A DNA stretch of 35,945 nucleotides from Methanobacteriota archaeon (GTDB lineage: Archaea; Thermoplasmatota; Poseidoniia; Poseidoniales; Poseidoniaceae): positions 20,713 to 56,657 of the forward strand of contig PAJM01000032.1 of the NCBI GenBank assembly GCA_002706065.1, read 5' to 3'. Shown piece after piece: positions 26,507 through 35,628 of the stretch (position 1 is its first letter; each line of letters begins with the position of its first letter). Under the pieces are notes generated by a model that did no database searches, was not told where the DNA came from, and was given only the letters and a program-made list of their open reading frames with translations. The translations under genes were made by a program, and so were the position numbers.

Positions 26507-27346
26507 TTGAGACAACTCGATGGCATGGTTCAAACACTTGAGAGGATAGCGTACCTCATGCGCATCGTTCGCCTCCCGGGGATTCACCACGATGCAAATG
26601 CAGTCTTGTTGATTGGTACTGAGGAAGCAGTACTCATTGATTCAGGCACTGCTTGGTATCAATTGTTGCAGCAAGAACGTATTGTTGGTCAATTGGGAGC
26701 GGACGTGAAATTGCGAGAGATTGTCCTCAGCTCTCGACGCTATCCGTTCAGTGGAGGCTGTTCGTTCATCTCGAATCACTTTGGAAACATCCCGATTTCT
26801 GCCCACACTTCTGCCCTCTCGTCTCTCGGAACGGGTGACTTCTTTACAACATGGGCCAACCGTTTTGATTCCGACATGCCAGTTGTAAATGCCTTGGAGT
26901 TGGATGTGGACAGCCCTATGCACCTTGGCGATGAATTGATTGAATTTATTGAAGCACCTGGTCCGAGTAGTTGCAATCTCTTGATCCACATCCCCTCTGC
27001 AAAGACGGTAATCGCAGGTGCTCTCTTACCACGAGCAGACCGTCCAATGCGATGGGATGTGCCTACGGGTAATCTTGTCGTTGCTCGAGAGAGTCTTCAC
27101 AATCTCTTGAAATTGGGTGCGGAAAAATTGATCCCAATGCATGGACCGAGTCTTCAAGGTCGAGAGCACATCACTGATACCATTCAACGTCACATGACGA
27201 TGGTCGATCAAATCATTGAAGCCAAAGGTGTTTTGCCAAAATCCTGGCCCAAGCCCGCTCATACCTCACTCTGGCATGAGCCCGTGCCTTCTTGGCCACG
27301 GCAAGAGCAAGAAACAAATCAAGCAGAAGGCAACAGTCGTAGTTGA
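26507..27346 (+). CDS. Metallo-beta-lactamase-fold protein with degenerate metal site (likely pseudoenzyme)
   Basis: MBL scaffold (NAVLLIGTEEAVLIDSG...IVLSSRRYPFSGGCSFISNHFG...IEAPGPSSCNLLIHIPSAKTVIAGALLP...PMHGPS) but HxHxDH is replaced by SRRYPF. True start uncertain (internal Met 'MVQTLERIAYLMRIVRL'). Confidence 0.7.
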   Translation: MRQLDGMVQTLERIAYLMRIVRLPGIHHDANAVLLIGTEEAVLIDSGTAWYQLLQQERIVGQLGADVKLREIVLSSRRYPFSGGCSFISNHFGNIPISAHTSALSSLGTGDFFTTWANRFDSDMPVVNALELDVDSPMHLGDELIEFIEAPGPSSCNLLIHIPSAKTVIAGALLPRADRPMRWDVPTGNLVVARESLHNLLKLGAEKLIPMHGPSLQGREHITDTIQRHMTMVDQIIEAKGVLPKSWPKPAHTSLWHEPVPSWPRQEQETNQAEGNSRS

Positions 27347-27912
27347 CCCTCAGCCTTTCGCCGTTGAGCTTCAAGGGCCTTTCTTTCTTTCATCCGACGT
27401 AGCATCAGATTCTCACCGAATGAATTGGATGCATCGTTTAAGTTGAACATTCGTCCATCCCAATTGTATGCACATTGTTCCCAACCAGATTGGACTTGTA
27501 TGGAATCGCCATCGATACGAATGGAAGAAATTGATCGGTGTGTTTCGAACATCAGTGTCGCCTTGCCTTGTTCAGTTACGCTGTACATTCGACCTTTGGC
27601 ATCGGCAAGAATCAGCATGCCCTTCTCGGTCATACACATGGCTCGCAACGCCACATCGCTCACTTCGACGCTATGGGACAAGACAAAACCGGGAAAATGA
27701 ATGACATGAAGTTGACCGTGTTTGTCGCCAACAAAGAGCTTTGAGACAGAAATGTTGTCTTCTTTCACACCAAGAAGTGCAGTTGCCATCGTTCTCAGTT
27801 GTAGGGTTTTACGATCAGAAGGTGTTTCCCAAACAATCATCCCGTCACTCATGGCGAGATACGTACCTTGGTTTGTCACAAGACTTCGGACAGTGGTTCG
27901 GTTGTTACGCAT
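27319..27912 (-). CDS. Hypothetical beta-propeller/PQQ-WD-like protein
   Basis: 197 aa with repeated beta-strand pattern (FVGDKHGQLHVIHFPG, MLILADAKGRMYSVTEQGKATLMF); overlaps the convergent MBL gene at its 3' end. Confidence 0.55.
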   Translation of the reverse strand: MRNNRTTVRSLVTNQGTYLAMSDGMIVWETPSDRKTLQLRTMATALLGVKEDNISVSKLFVGDKHGQLHVIHFPGFVLSHSVEVSDVALRAMCMTEKGMLILADAKGRMYSVTEQGKATLMFETHRSISSIRIDGDSIQVQSGWEQCAYNWDGRMFNLNDASNSFGENLMLRRMKERKALEAQRRKAEGQLRLLPSA

Positions 27913-27978
27913 ACCTTGTTGCTGAGAGCAGTCGGTATACCTCGTTTTTCTTGAGTCGAAACGAAAAGTGAAAGTGAA

Positions 27979-28251
27979 TCAATACATATCATCGTTTTTG
28001 TTCTCTTTCTTCCACGCACGGTAGCATGATTTGCAAACCCGAACCCGGCCCTTGGCTGAGACGAAACTGCCTGAGCCCCACATTTCGGTTGAGTCATCAA
28101 AAGAAAGGGATCGGCCACCGAGTTTCTTGTCAGCGAATTTATCGCACGACTTTAGTGCACAGGGGAGTTCTCCAGCACTGGACTTCTTCTTTTCGGCACC
28201 ATCAGTTTCGTTTTTTGATTTGTTTTTCCGTGCTTTGGCCTTGAATCCCAT
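27979..28251 (-). CDS. Small Lys-rich putative zinc-binding protein
   Basis: 90 aa with CALKSC and CKSCYRAW Cys pairs and a basic N-terminus; between the beta-propeller gene and tfb. Confidence 0.55.
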   Translation of the reverse strand: MGFKAKARKNKSKNETDGAEKKKSSAGELPCALKSCDKFADKKLGGRSLSFDDSTEMWGSGSFVSAKGRVRVCKSCYRAWKKENKNDDMY

Positions 28252-28290
28252 AAAGCAGCCACAGAATGGTGCTTCAAGAAACTTAGGGTC

Positions 28291-29280
28291 TTACTGTCGA
28301 GTGGCTTCACCGAGTTTGGTGAGCAATCCCTCAATCAATCGTAACAGTCCACGGAGAGTTACTTCAGAGACATTTGCGATGGAGCAAATCTCGGATTGTG
28401 TTCGTGGAGAACCGGATTCATTGCACGCCTTGTAGATCAAGGCAGCAGCAACGCCCATCGGTTTTTTGCCTTGCCAAACATCCTCGTGTGGCTTGATTAC
28501 GGCCCAGAGGTGCTGAACCTGACTTCGCATGGAAGGTGCAAGTTCGAGTTTGGACATGAATGGGTCGATGTATTGGTCCGGAGAGCTGATGGAATGCATG
28601 TTGAGCATTCGCGACACCTGACGAATCAAGCGAGACAGTTCTTTTTCCTCAATTGTGAATTGTTCAGCAATGTCCGGAATTTGGCGTGGAACGTTTTCTT
28701 CACGGGCTACAAGGTAGGTACACGCTGCTGCGACTCCAGCAATGGATCGTCCTGTCACGTATCCTTTATCTGAAAGGCGTCGATACAATCGAGCAACTTC
28801 CTCCTGCAACGCAACTGGAAGTCGGGAACGATCACGAATGAACTGATTTGCTTTGACGAGATTTCGCTCTCGAGACTTACGAGTCTTCGAGCGTTCATCG
28901 ATGATTCGTCGTCGACGCCACTCGCGACGGCTTTGATTCGAAATGCCATGTCGACTCGCAGCTCCTGTGTTGAGGTCACGCACGTCAATGGTTGTGTTGA
29001 GGCCACGATCTGCAAGTGTGTATGTCATTGGTGCACCAACACGAGAGCGGTCTTCTCCGCGGTCTCGTTGCGTCCATTCCGCTCCTGGGTCGGGCACGTT
29101 TTCTTCGACGACAAGTCCACAGCTGTTGCAAGTAACTTCTCCTCGAGTTGTGTCAAGACTCCAGTCGACTGCCGCACATTCTTCGCAGGGTCGAGTGTGA
29201 CCCTCAAGAACTCGGCGTTCGCTTGTTACGTTCATTTCCTCTTTGTTTCGTCCGCTTCCCTTATCAAAACTTGAACTCAT
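28291..29280 (-). CDS. tfb: Transcription initiation factor TFB
   Basis: Zinc ribbon CEECAAVDWSLDTTRGEVTCNSCGLVVEENVPDPGAEW, two cyclin repeats (SIAGVAAACTYLVARE, PMGVAAALIYKACNESG). ATG 29280 preceded by gaggag is preferred over the upstream TTG (29316). Confidence 0.95.
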   Translation of the reverse strand: MSSSFDKGSGRNKEEMNVTSERRVLEGHTRPCEECAAVDWSLDTTRGEVTCNSCGLVVEENVPDPGAEWTQRDRGEDRSRVGAPMTYTLADRGLNTTIDVRDLNTGAASRHGISNQSRREWRRRRIIDERSKTRKSRERNLVKANQFIRDRSRLPVALQEEVARLYRRLSDKGYVTGRSIAGVAAACTYLVAREENVPRQIPDIAEQFTIEEKELSRLIRQVSRMLNMHSISSPDQYIDPFMSKLELAPSMRSQVQHLWAVIKPHEDVWQGKKPMGVAAALIYKACNESGSPRTQSEICSIANVSEVTLRGLLRLIEGLLTKLGEATRQ

Positions 29281-29524
29281 CTCCTCAACTCCGGGTATAG
29301 TAATTGTTCTCTGCAATATATAAATGTTTGCTTAATGTGCATCAGGATTTTATCTTCGCATGGTTACGATTGTCCGTGAAAACACCTATTTCGTTCACTA
29401 TGGCGAGAAGATTGAACGACAGTATATCAACTTGTGTTCGATTGACCCATTCTGTCCCAAATGAATTGATGTATTCACATGGTATAGTTCAAAGACATTC
29501 GTGATTTCGTTAACCGTGAACAAT

Positions 29525-30826
29525 ATGCCAGCAACTGTCATTTTAGGAGCGCAATGGGGCGATGAAGGGAAGGGAAAACTTGTCGATCGACTCGCTGAAC
29601 AAGCGACGTGGGTTGCTCGTTTCCAAGGCGGCAACAACGCAGGACACACCGTCGTCATAGGAGACCGTGTTTTGAAATTCCATCTTTTGCCCTCTGGGAT
29701 AACACGACAGGAATGCTCCCTCGTTCTCGGCGATGGGATGGTCGTTGACCCGTGGGTTCTCAACACTGAAATCGAAAATTGGATTGAGACTGGAGGAGAT
29801 GACCCGAAAGGTCAGCGATTGTTTGTTTCGGAACGTGCACACATTATTCTTCCATACCACCGTGCAATGGATAGTTTGGACAAAACGATTGGAACCACGG
29901 GACGGGGTATTGGCCCGACGTATTCGGATAAAATCAACAGAATCGGGTTGCGATTTGGTGATGTAAATGAGGTCATCAATGATGCTTCGTGGGCTTCGAG
30001 AACTGCTGACCGTATGAACAAATCACTTGAGGCTGCTGGTTCAGAAGTTCGAATTGATGCTAGCGATCTTGCACGCGAAGTAAACTGGATTCATTCAACC
30101 TATTCAACAAGCATTGCGAACACCGGATTGATGCTCGACAATGCACTCAAACTCAATCAGCGTGTTATTCTTGAGGGTGCACAAGGTTGCCTCCTTGATA
30201 TCGATCAGGGAACGTTTCCATTCGTCACCTCTTCTGTAACTTCTCGTGGCAACGCAACGCATGGCGCAGGCATTCATCCCGGGCATGTCGACGATGTCAT
30301 CGGGATTACCAAGGCGTACATCACTCGAGTTGGAAACGGTGCAATGCCAACGGAATTGGAGGACAGTGTGGGGGAACATCTTGGAACGGTTGGACACGAA
30401 TTCGGAACGACAACGGGTAGGAAACGACGTTGTGGATGGTTCGATGCAGTTGTCATGCGTCATGCGCACCGTATCAACGGTTTCACTTCTCTGGCTTTGA
30501 CAAAACTCGATGTCCTTGGTGGATTGGATGAACTCAAGATTTGCGTGGCCTACGAACTTGACGGTGCTGAGATTACAGAAATGCCGAGCAGCGCATCTGC
30601 CCTTGCACGATGCAAACCAATCTACATGACCGTACCAGGATTTGAATCGAAATCCCTTGACGAATGGCTCATTGTAGCTAAACATGCCAATGAAAATGGG
30701 TTGGGACTCTCAACATTACCACAAGGTGCTCAGGATTACGTGCGTCAACTCGAATCAATTCTTGGAATTCCTTGCTCAAGTGTTGGTGTTGGTCCTGATC
30801 GTGATGCCACCATCGATTGCCTCTGA
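29525..30826 (+). CDS. purA: Adenylosuccinate synthetase
   Basis: MPATVILGAQWGDEGKGKLVDRLAE, NNAGHTVV, TTGRGIGPTYSDK, EGAQGCLLDIDQGTFPFVTSS, TTGRKRRCGWFDAV. Confidence 0.96.
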   Translation: MPATVILGAQWGDEGKGKLVDRLAEQATWVARFQGGNNAGHTVVIGDRVLKFHLLPSGITRQECSLVLGDGMVVDPWVLNTEIENWIETGGDDPKGQRLFVSERAHIILPYHRAMDSLDKTIGTTGRGIGPTYSDKINRIGLRFGDVNEVINDASWASRTADRMNKSLEAAGSEVRIDASDLAREVNWIHSTYSTSIANTGLMLDNALKLNQRVILEGAQGCLLDIDQGTFPFVTSSVTSRGNATHGAGIHPGHVDDVIGITKAYITRVGNGAMPTELEDSVGEHLGTVGHEFGTTTGRKRRCGWFDAVVMRHAHRINGFTSLALTKLDVLGGLDELKICVAYELDGAEITEMPSSASALARCKPIYMTVPGFESKSLDEWLIVAKHANENGLGLSTLPQGAQDYVRQLESILGIPCSSVGVGPDRDATIDCL

Positions 30827-30877
30827 GCAATCAGAATGAAACACTCAAAAGGAAGCGTCCACACGGACGGCTGTAAG

Positions 30878-30953
30878 GGGCGCTTAGCTCAGTTGGAAGA
30901 GCGTCTGGTTTGCAACCAGAAGGCCGGGGGTTCAAATCCCCCAGCGTCCACCA
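30878..30953 (+). tRNA. tRNA-Ala (anticodon TGC), CCA encoded
   Basis: Cloverleaf folds by eye: acceptor GGGCGCT/AGCGTCC with G3:U70, D-arm GCTCAGTTGGAAGAGC, anticodon TCTGG-TTTGCAA-CCAGA, T-arm GGGGG-TTCAAAT-CCCCC, discriminator A, CCA. Confidence 0.95.
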
Positions 30954-31047
30954 CCAATACGTCGATTACGAGCAATGGGCCTCAAGCATGAAAATTTGGA
31001 AATGCGTAGGAGGAGTTCTTTTAAGCCTTCATGCTGTAATCTGAATC

Positions 31048-32412
31048 ATGCAAAACCTGTGGTTGAGAGGACTTCGGGCTGCAATTTTCTTTTCTGCATT
31101 GGTTTTGATTCCAGTAGTTCGTGCTGAGGAAGGAATGGAAGAAGCAACGAATACACTTGATCTCGTGATTCTATCGATGGGCTTGAACATCTTGATTGCG
31201 CTGACGTTGCTTTGGTTTGTTATCAAACACAGAGAAAACTTCGTACAAAATCGACTTTTCCTAGCAATTATTTCTCTACTTTTCTTGGCGAATGGGATTC
31301 ATTTCGCTTGTGAGAGTTTCGTCCAATTACAGGGTTCATCTCTTTCAGAACGGTCAGTCGGATTTCTTTCAGCCACCTCAATCTTCATCAACTATTACAC
31401 TGCTTTGATTTTCCCGTTGATTTTCATCCTTTTTCCCTCGCCAATTTTCACAGAACGACATCATATGATTTGGGCAGGAGTTGTCGTGGCTGTGATGTAC
31501 CTGGTTTTGATCACCATTTCTACGTTTGAACTTCTCCCATTCAGCCTTGTCGTATTTTTATCGAACCTCTTTATGATTCTCTCATTTATGATTCCTGTAC
31601 GTTGGTATCTTCTCTACCGTGATAGTCCTGAACAGTTGGAACGCAATCATGCAGTTGCTGCCGGCATGCTTGGTATAGGTATCTTGGTTTCGCAAGGTAT
31701 GTTTTCGTGGCCATCACTGTTTATCTTTGGTGGAGAAACGCTCGTATCTACTGCTTCCGCAGGTGGGCTGACTTCGACTGCGGTCGCTGACACTGTTTCA
31801 TGGGAAGTGGTTTGGAACCACATGCGTTTCATCGTGTCGAGTATGTTCTTGCTCTACATCGTTTTCAAAGAGTTAACGGTTGCAAAAGAGATGGTAAGTG
31901 TACCATTGCGTTTTGTTGCTCTTGTTGTTTTCTTTATTGGTATTATCAACGCACTGGTGGCTGGTTTAGTTGAGGACTACTCGCTCTCAACGCTGTGGGA
32001 CTTCTTTGCCATACGAGGCACATATGGTCTTGTACGTCCGTTGATCATTGTCTATCTGTTGCTCAAATTCAACCTCATCGATATGGGTAATCCAAAAGTT
32101 CGGAAGGTCGCAAGACTTGTTGCCTTGGTCCTCATCAGCGTATGGGTTGCCATGGTGTTCGAGATTTTCCAAGCATTCTTGCCAATACCACAGTTGTTAT
32201 CTGCAGCCATTATTGGTGTAGTCCTTGCATTCCTGATCGGTTGGGAAGATCGAGTATTCGAGAACGTTGCGAAAGAATCTGAAGATTCTCAATTGTACTT
32301 GATTGATAATTTTGTTGAACAGGATGATGTATCTCGATTTATTGCGATTGGCCTCATTACGATGGTCATTGGTTGTTTCATGGCGTTTATCTACTCGGGG
32401 ATGATCCTATGA
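31048..32412 (+). CDS. Polytopic membrane protein of unknown function (sensor-like 7TM or more)
   Basis: 454 aa, many TM segments, signal-like N-terminus; no recognised catalytic motif; overlaps the downstream gene by ATGA. Confidence 0.65.
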   Translation: MQNLWLRGLRAAIFFSALVLIPVVRAEEGMEEATNTLDLVILSMGLNILIALTLLWFVIKHRENFVQNRLFLAIISLLFLANGIHFACESFVQLQGSSLSERSVGFLSATSIFINYYTALIFPLIFILFPSPIFTERHHMIWAGVVVAVMYLVLITISTFELLPFSLVVFLSNLFMILSFMIPVRWYLLYRDSPEQLERNHAVAAGMLGIGILVSQGMFSWPSLFIFGGETLVSTASAGGLTSTAVADTVSWEVVWNHMRFIVSSMFLLYIVFKELTVAKEMVSVPLRFVALVVFFIGIINALVAGLVEDYSLSTLWDFFAIRGTYGLVRPLIIVYLLLKFNLIDMGNPKVRKVARLVALVLISVWVAMVFEIFQAFLPIPQLLSAAIIGVVLAFLIGWEDRVFENVAKESEDSQLYLIDNFVEQDDVSRFIAIGLITMVIGCFMAFIYSGMIL

Positions 32413-33092
32413 TGAACGAGTTGTTCAGAGTCAAGACACCCGATGAAGGGGAATCGCTCTATCAAAAAGAACGCCGCACGATTGTCTTTGTTGTCATCTT
32501 TGTTCTAATCTTTGTATTTGATGCAGCTGTCCTTCGAACCATTGATCCCGAACGACTGATTGACCAAGATGAGACCAGCAAAGATTGGATGATTGAGATT
32601 TCGATGATGGAACAAACAGAAACTGTGAGTGAGGAATTGAGTGCCAATCAGATGATTGAGACGACAATTGACTTAGCCCTTTCAGAACAGGAATATCTCC
32701 AATCCGTTTCAATAATTATTCAATGCTCTGACGAAGACGAACCGGGCGAAGGTTTCTCGGATGAAATCAATGCTCGTACTGATCTCAGTGCCGTTGAAGG
32801 TGGCCCTGCTGATAAAGAAGAATCAGGTTCATGTCTTGAGAACACGGAGGATGATGTCGTCCTAACGTGGACGTTCATGAATGCCTCTTCGGTTGAGTCA
32901 AATCAATCAGATAAGACGCAATCTGAAGTGTGGCAATTGTTTGAACCAGGAAAAACTGGTACAGGTACATGGAGTGCAGAAATCGAACTTCAGGTCATTA
33001 CGGCAGGTGGTGTGACTGCACTGGATAGTGGCGAACAAGTGACCGTGACGTGGGTCATATCAACATTTGAGGTTGATCTCAGAGCGAGTTGA
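32409..33092 (+). CDS. Single-TM extracytoplasmic protein of unknown function
   Basis: MMNELFRVKTPDEGESLYQKERRTIVFVVIFVLIFVFDAAVLRTIDPE..., one TM then an acidic extracellular domain; ATGA overlap with the preceding gene. Confidence 0.65.
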   Translation: MMNELFRVKTPDEGESLYQKERRTIVFVVIFVLIFVFDAAVLRTIDPERLIDQDETSKDWMIEISMMEQTETVSEELSANQMIETTIDLALSEQEYLQSVSIIIQCSDEDEPGEGFSDEINARTDLSAVEGGPADKEESGSCLENTEDDVVLTWTFMNASSVESNQSDKTQSEVWQLFEPGKTGTGTWSAEIELQVITAGGVTALDSGEQVTVTWVISTFEVDLRAS

Positions 33093-33112
33093 TTCGCTGG
33101 GTAGAGGAACCA

Positions 33113-33340
33113 TTAGATCATGTCAATTCGCACCGGGCTCGGTGTTATGTTTTCTTTGCTCTGCTCTGCATTTTGTCGCGAGTTCACCAGCAATGCGCAA
33201 AATACAACGCACACTACAAGTGGCAACAACAAAGGCAAAAACATCGTAAGCGATTGTTGAATAAAGATTGCAACAACGCCCACCAAGCCAAAGATAAATC
33301 CTATTCCGTTAAGGAACGTGATTGAAGCATGGTCGTCCAT
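33113..33340 (-). CDS. Small two-TM membrane protein (tentative)
   Basis: From internal ATG: MDDHASITFLNGIGFIFGLVGVVAIFIQQSLTMFLPLLLPLVVCVVFCALLVNSRQNAEQSKENITPSPVRIDMI. The ORF-track start at 33499 reads through poorly coding sequence. Confidence 0.45.
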   Translation of the reverse strand: MDDHASITFLNGIGFIFGLVGVVAIFIQQSLTMFLPLLLPLVVCVVFCALLVNSRQNAEQSKENITPSPVRIDMI

Positions 33341-33582
33341 TTTATGTTTCAGCATAATACACATAGGATATCCAACCGTATATGACATTATGTTTTTGCG
33401 AACACGAAAATGTTGCAGTCGCATCTTCGACGTGTGCCTCTTTTTGATGAAAATGAGTAACAAATGGAGGCAGATTTCTTTCACTCCATTTCCCCCCAAA
33501 TTCGGCTTAATTTTTCAAATCGTCTTTGTTCTTCATGTGCTGACTCAATTGCAGTTAAGTAACAAAACTTAGAGGACTTTTT

Positions 33583-35340
33583 ATGTCGTACGCACCTACC
33601 GATTATGATTTTGGAAATTCATCCAACTATGCCTTTGCTGAAACAATAACCTGCGCCAATGATGAAGCACGAAAGATGTTCGTCGAAGCTTTTGGCCACA
33701 TGCTTAATTACAACCACGAACAAGCCATTGCTTGTTTTATGCAGTGTACCGAACTTGACCCGAATTGTGGGATGGCATGGTGGGGAATTGCATACTGTCT
33801 TTCTTCAAGCTACAATTGGTCGGCAGGTCTCGGTCCGGGTTATGATGCGATTCAACAGGCTATTTCGGTTAAAGACGGATGCAGTGAGTTGGAGCAAGAT
33901 CTGATTATGGCTCTTTCAACGAGGCACACCAAGGAGGCGCGAGATAATGCAAATCCTGCGGCCCTAAACATGGGCAACTCACCAGAGCTCAATCAAGCAT
34001 TTGCTGATGCAATGGCTCCATTGTATGAAAAATACAGCGGAAACCTCGATGTTACCGCAATATATGTTGAAGCACTGATGAATCTGAATCCATGGACCCT
34101 TTGGAACAAAGATGCTTCCACTGGTGAAATAACTCCAGTTGATGATAGCACATTGATGCTGATCAAGATCATGGAAGATGCCTTCGAAAGCAGTGACGAA
34201 GCCAAGGTCCATCCTGCGCTTTGCCACTTGTACTGCCACGCTTTGGAACTTTCACCGTTCCCAGAGCGAGCCCTTCCGGCAGCTGATGTTCTTCGAACAC
34301 TAATGCCTGGATGTGGACACTTGGTTCACATGCCATCTCACATTGATGCATGGGTTGGCCAATGGAAAGAAGCAATGGACTGCAACATTGCTGCAGTTGA
34401 GGCTGACGATCATTACGTCGAACTCACTGGTAACGAATCCCAATTCTACAAATTCTACCGCATGCACAACCATCACTTTGTGGTCTGGTGTGCTATGTTC
34501 GAAGGGCAATATGAGACTGCAATGAAGTATGCAAGAAAAGCCGCAGCTACCTTGCCAGCAGGTGATGAAAACCACGGTGTCCGATTTATGCTTGCGGGCG
34601 TAATCCCAATGGGTGCAATTTTCCTTGAATCCTATGTTACGATGCCTTGGCACGTCATGATTCGATTTGGTAAGTGGGATGAAATACTCGCTGAACCAAT
34701 GCATACCGAAAAAGATGCATTCCCAGCAACCATCGCAACACAGCATTATGCACGTGGCGTGGCCTATGCATCCAAGGGAATGGTTCCTGAGGCAGAAGCA
34801 GAGCAAGTACTGTTCAAGGAAGCACTAACAAATCCAGCATTGGCTGGGCGATTGATGCATAACAATTTGATGTACCAAGACCCAGCAGAAGGACCTTCAA
34901 TCCTCAATGTGAATGCGGCGATCTTGGAAGCGGAGATTGAATACCGTCGCCAATTCCTTGCAAAGAAGAACGGTGATGATTATGATTTCACAGCAGCCTT
35001 TGATGAGTTGCGACGAGGTGTTGATCTCTCGCTCAACCTTGCTTATAACGAACCATGGGGGCAGATGCAACCCGTACGCCATATTCTCGGTGCTCTGCTC
35101 TTTGAGCAAGGTCACATCGAAGAGGCGGAAGAAGTCTATCGTGCAGACATCAAACTCTGGAAGGACAACATGTGGGGTCTCCTCGGTCTGAAACTCTGTC
35201 TCGAAGCCCGTGGCGATGCTCCAGAAGAACTTGCAGAAGTGACTGCACTCTTCAACGAGCGCAGTTCACGAGCTGACATCATCCCAGCAAAGACATGCTT
35301 CTGTGCACAGGATGCACTCGCAAAGTCTTGTTGCGATTGA
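33583..35340 (+). CDS. Tetratricopeptide-repeat protein with conserved LYCHALELS / HMPSHIDAWVGQW motifs
   Basis: 585 aa with repeated A/L/Y/A TPR-like spacing (NYNHEQAIACFMQCTELDPNCGMAWWGIAYC; GQYETAMKYARKAAATLP; GHIEEAEEVYRADIKLWKDNMWGLLGL). Confidence 0.75.
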   Translation: MSYAPTDYDFGNSSNYAFAETITCANDEARKMFVEAFGHMLNYNHEQAIACFMQCTELDPNCGMAWWGIAYCLSSSYNWSAGLGPGYDAIQQAISVKDGCSELEQDLIMALSTRHTKEARDNANPAALNMGNSPELNQAFADAMAPLYEKYSGNLDVTAIYVEALMNLNPWTLWNKDASTGEITPVDDSTLMLIKIMEDAFESSDEAKVHPALCHLYCHALELSPFPERALPAADVLRTLMPGCGHLVHMPSHIDAWVGQWKEAMDCNIAAVEADDHYVELTGNESQFYKFYRMHNHHFVVWCAMFEGQYETAMKYARKAAATLPAGDENHGVRFMLAGVIPMGAIFLESYVTMPWHVMIRFGKWDEILAEPMHTEKDAFPATIATQHYARGVAYASKGMVPEAEAEQVLFKEALTNPALAGRLMHNNLMYQDPAEGPSILNVNAAILEAEIEYRRQFLAKKNGDDYDFTAAFDELRRGVDLSLNLAYNEPWGQMQPVRHILGALLFEQGHIEEAEEVYRADIKLWKDNMWGLLGLKLCLEARGDAPEELAEVTALFNERSSRADIIPAKTCFCAQDALAKSCCD

Positions 35341-35394
35341 CTTTGCCCTCCGTTCGGCTCAATCGATAAATAGCCGATATCAGGAATTGAACAT

Positions 35395-35565
35395 ATGGCA
35401 GGCGAAGCATTCACTGAACTCGCCCTCGTGGCTGTCAATGAAGAAACCCTGGAGGGGATCGGAAACAAAGTCGAAAAGGTCACAAAGCGATTCCCATACG
35501 TTCGATACGTAGTAGTGCCCTTCTTTTTCATTGGATGGGGAGCGTACTTTCTATGGTTTTCTTGA
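35395..35565 (+). CDS. 56-aa single-TM small protein
   Basis: Manual translation MAGEAFTELALVAVNEETLEGIGNKVEKVTKRFPYVRYVVVPFFFIGWGAYFLWFS*; TATA-like cgataaatag ~25 bp upstream; too short for the ORF track. Confidence 0.6.
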   Translation: MAGEAFTELALVAVNEETLEGIGNKVEKVTKRFPYVRYVVVPFFFIGWGAYFLWFS

Positions 35566-35628
35566 GTCATCGCTTGGGAGTTGACTTACAAGAAGACAGC
35601 AACACAACGAACGACCGACGTGGAGTGA

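Noticed and set aside
29304-29504. 66-aa ORF in the tfb-purA divergent region
   Set aside because: Not protein-like and sits over TATA-like promoter sequence; more likely regulatory.
30104-30685. 193-aa antisense ORF opposite purA
   Set aside because: Overlaps strongly supported purA; composition not protein-like.
34300-34806. 168-aa antisense ORF opposite the TPR gene
   Set aside because: Cys/His-rich shadow of the TPR coding strand; no start context or domain.
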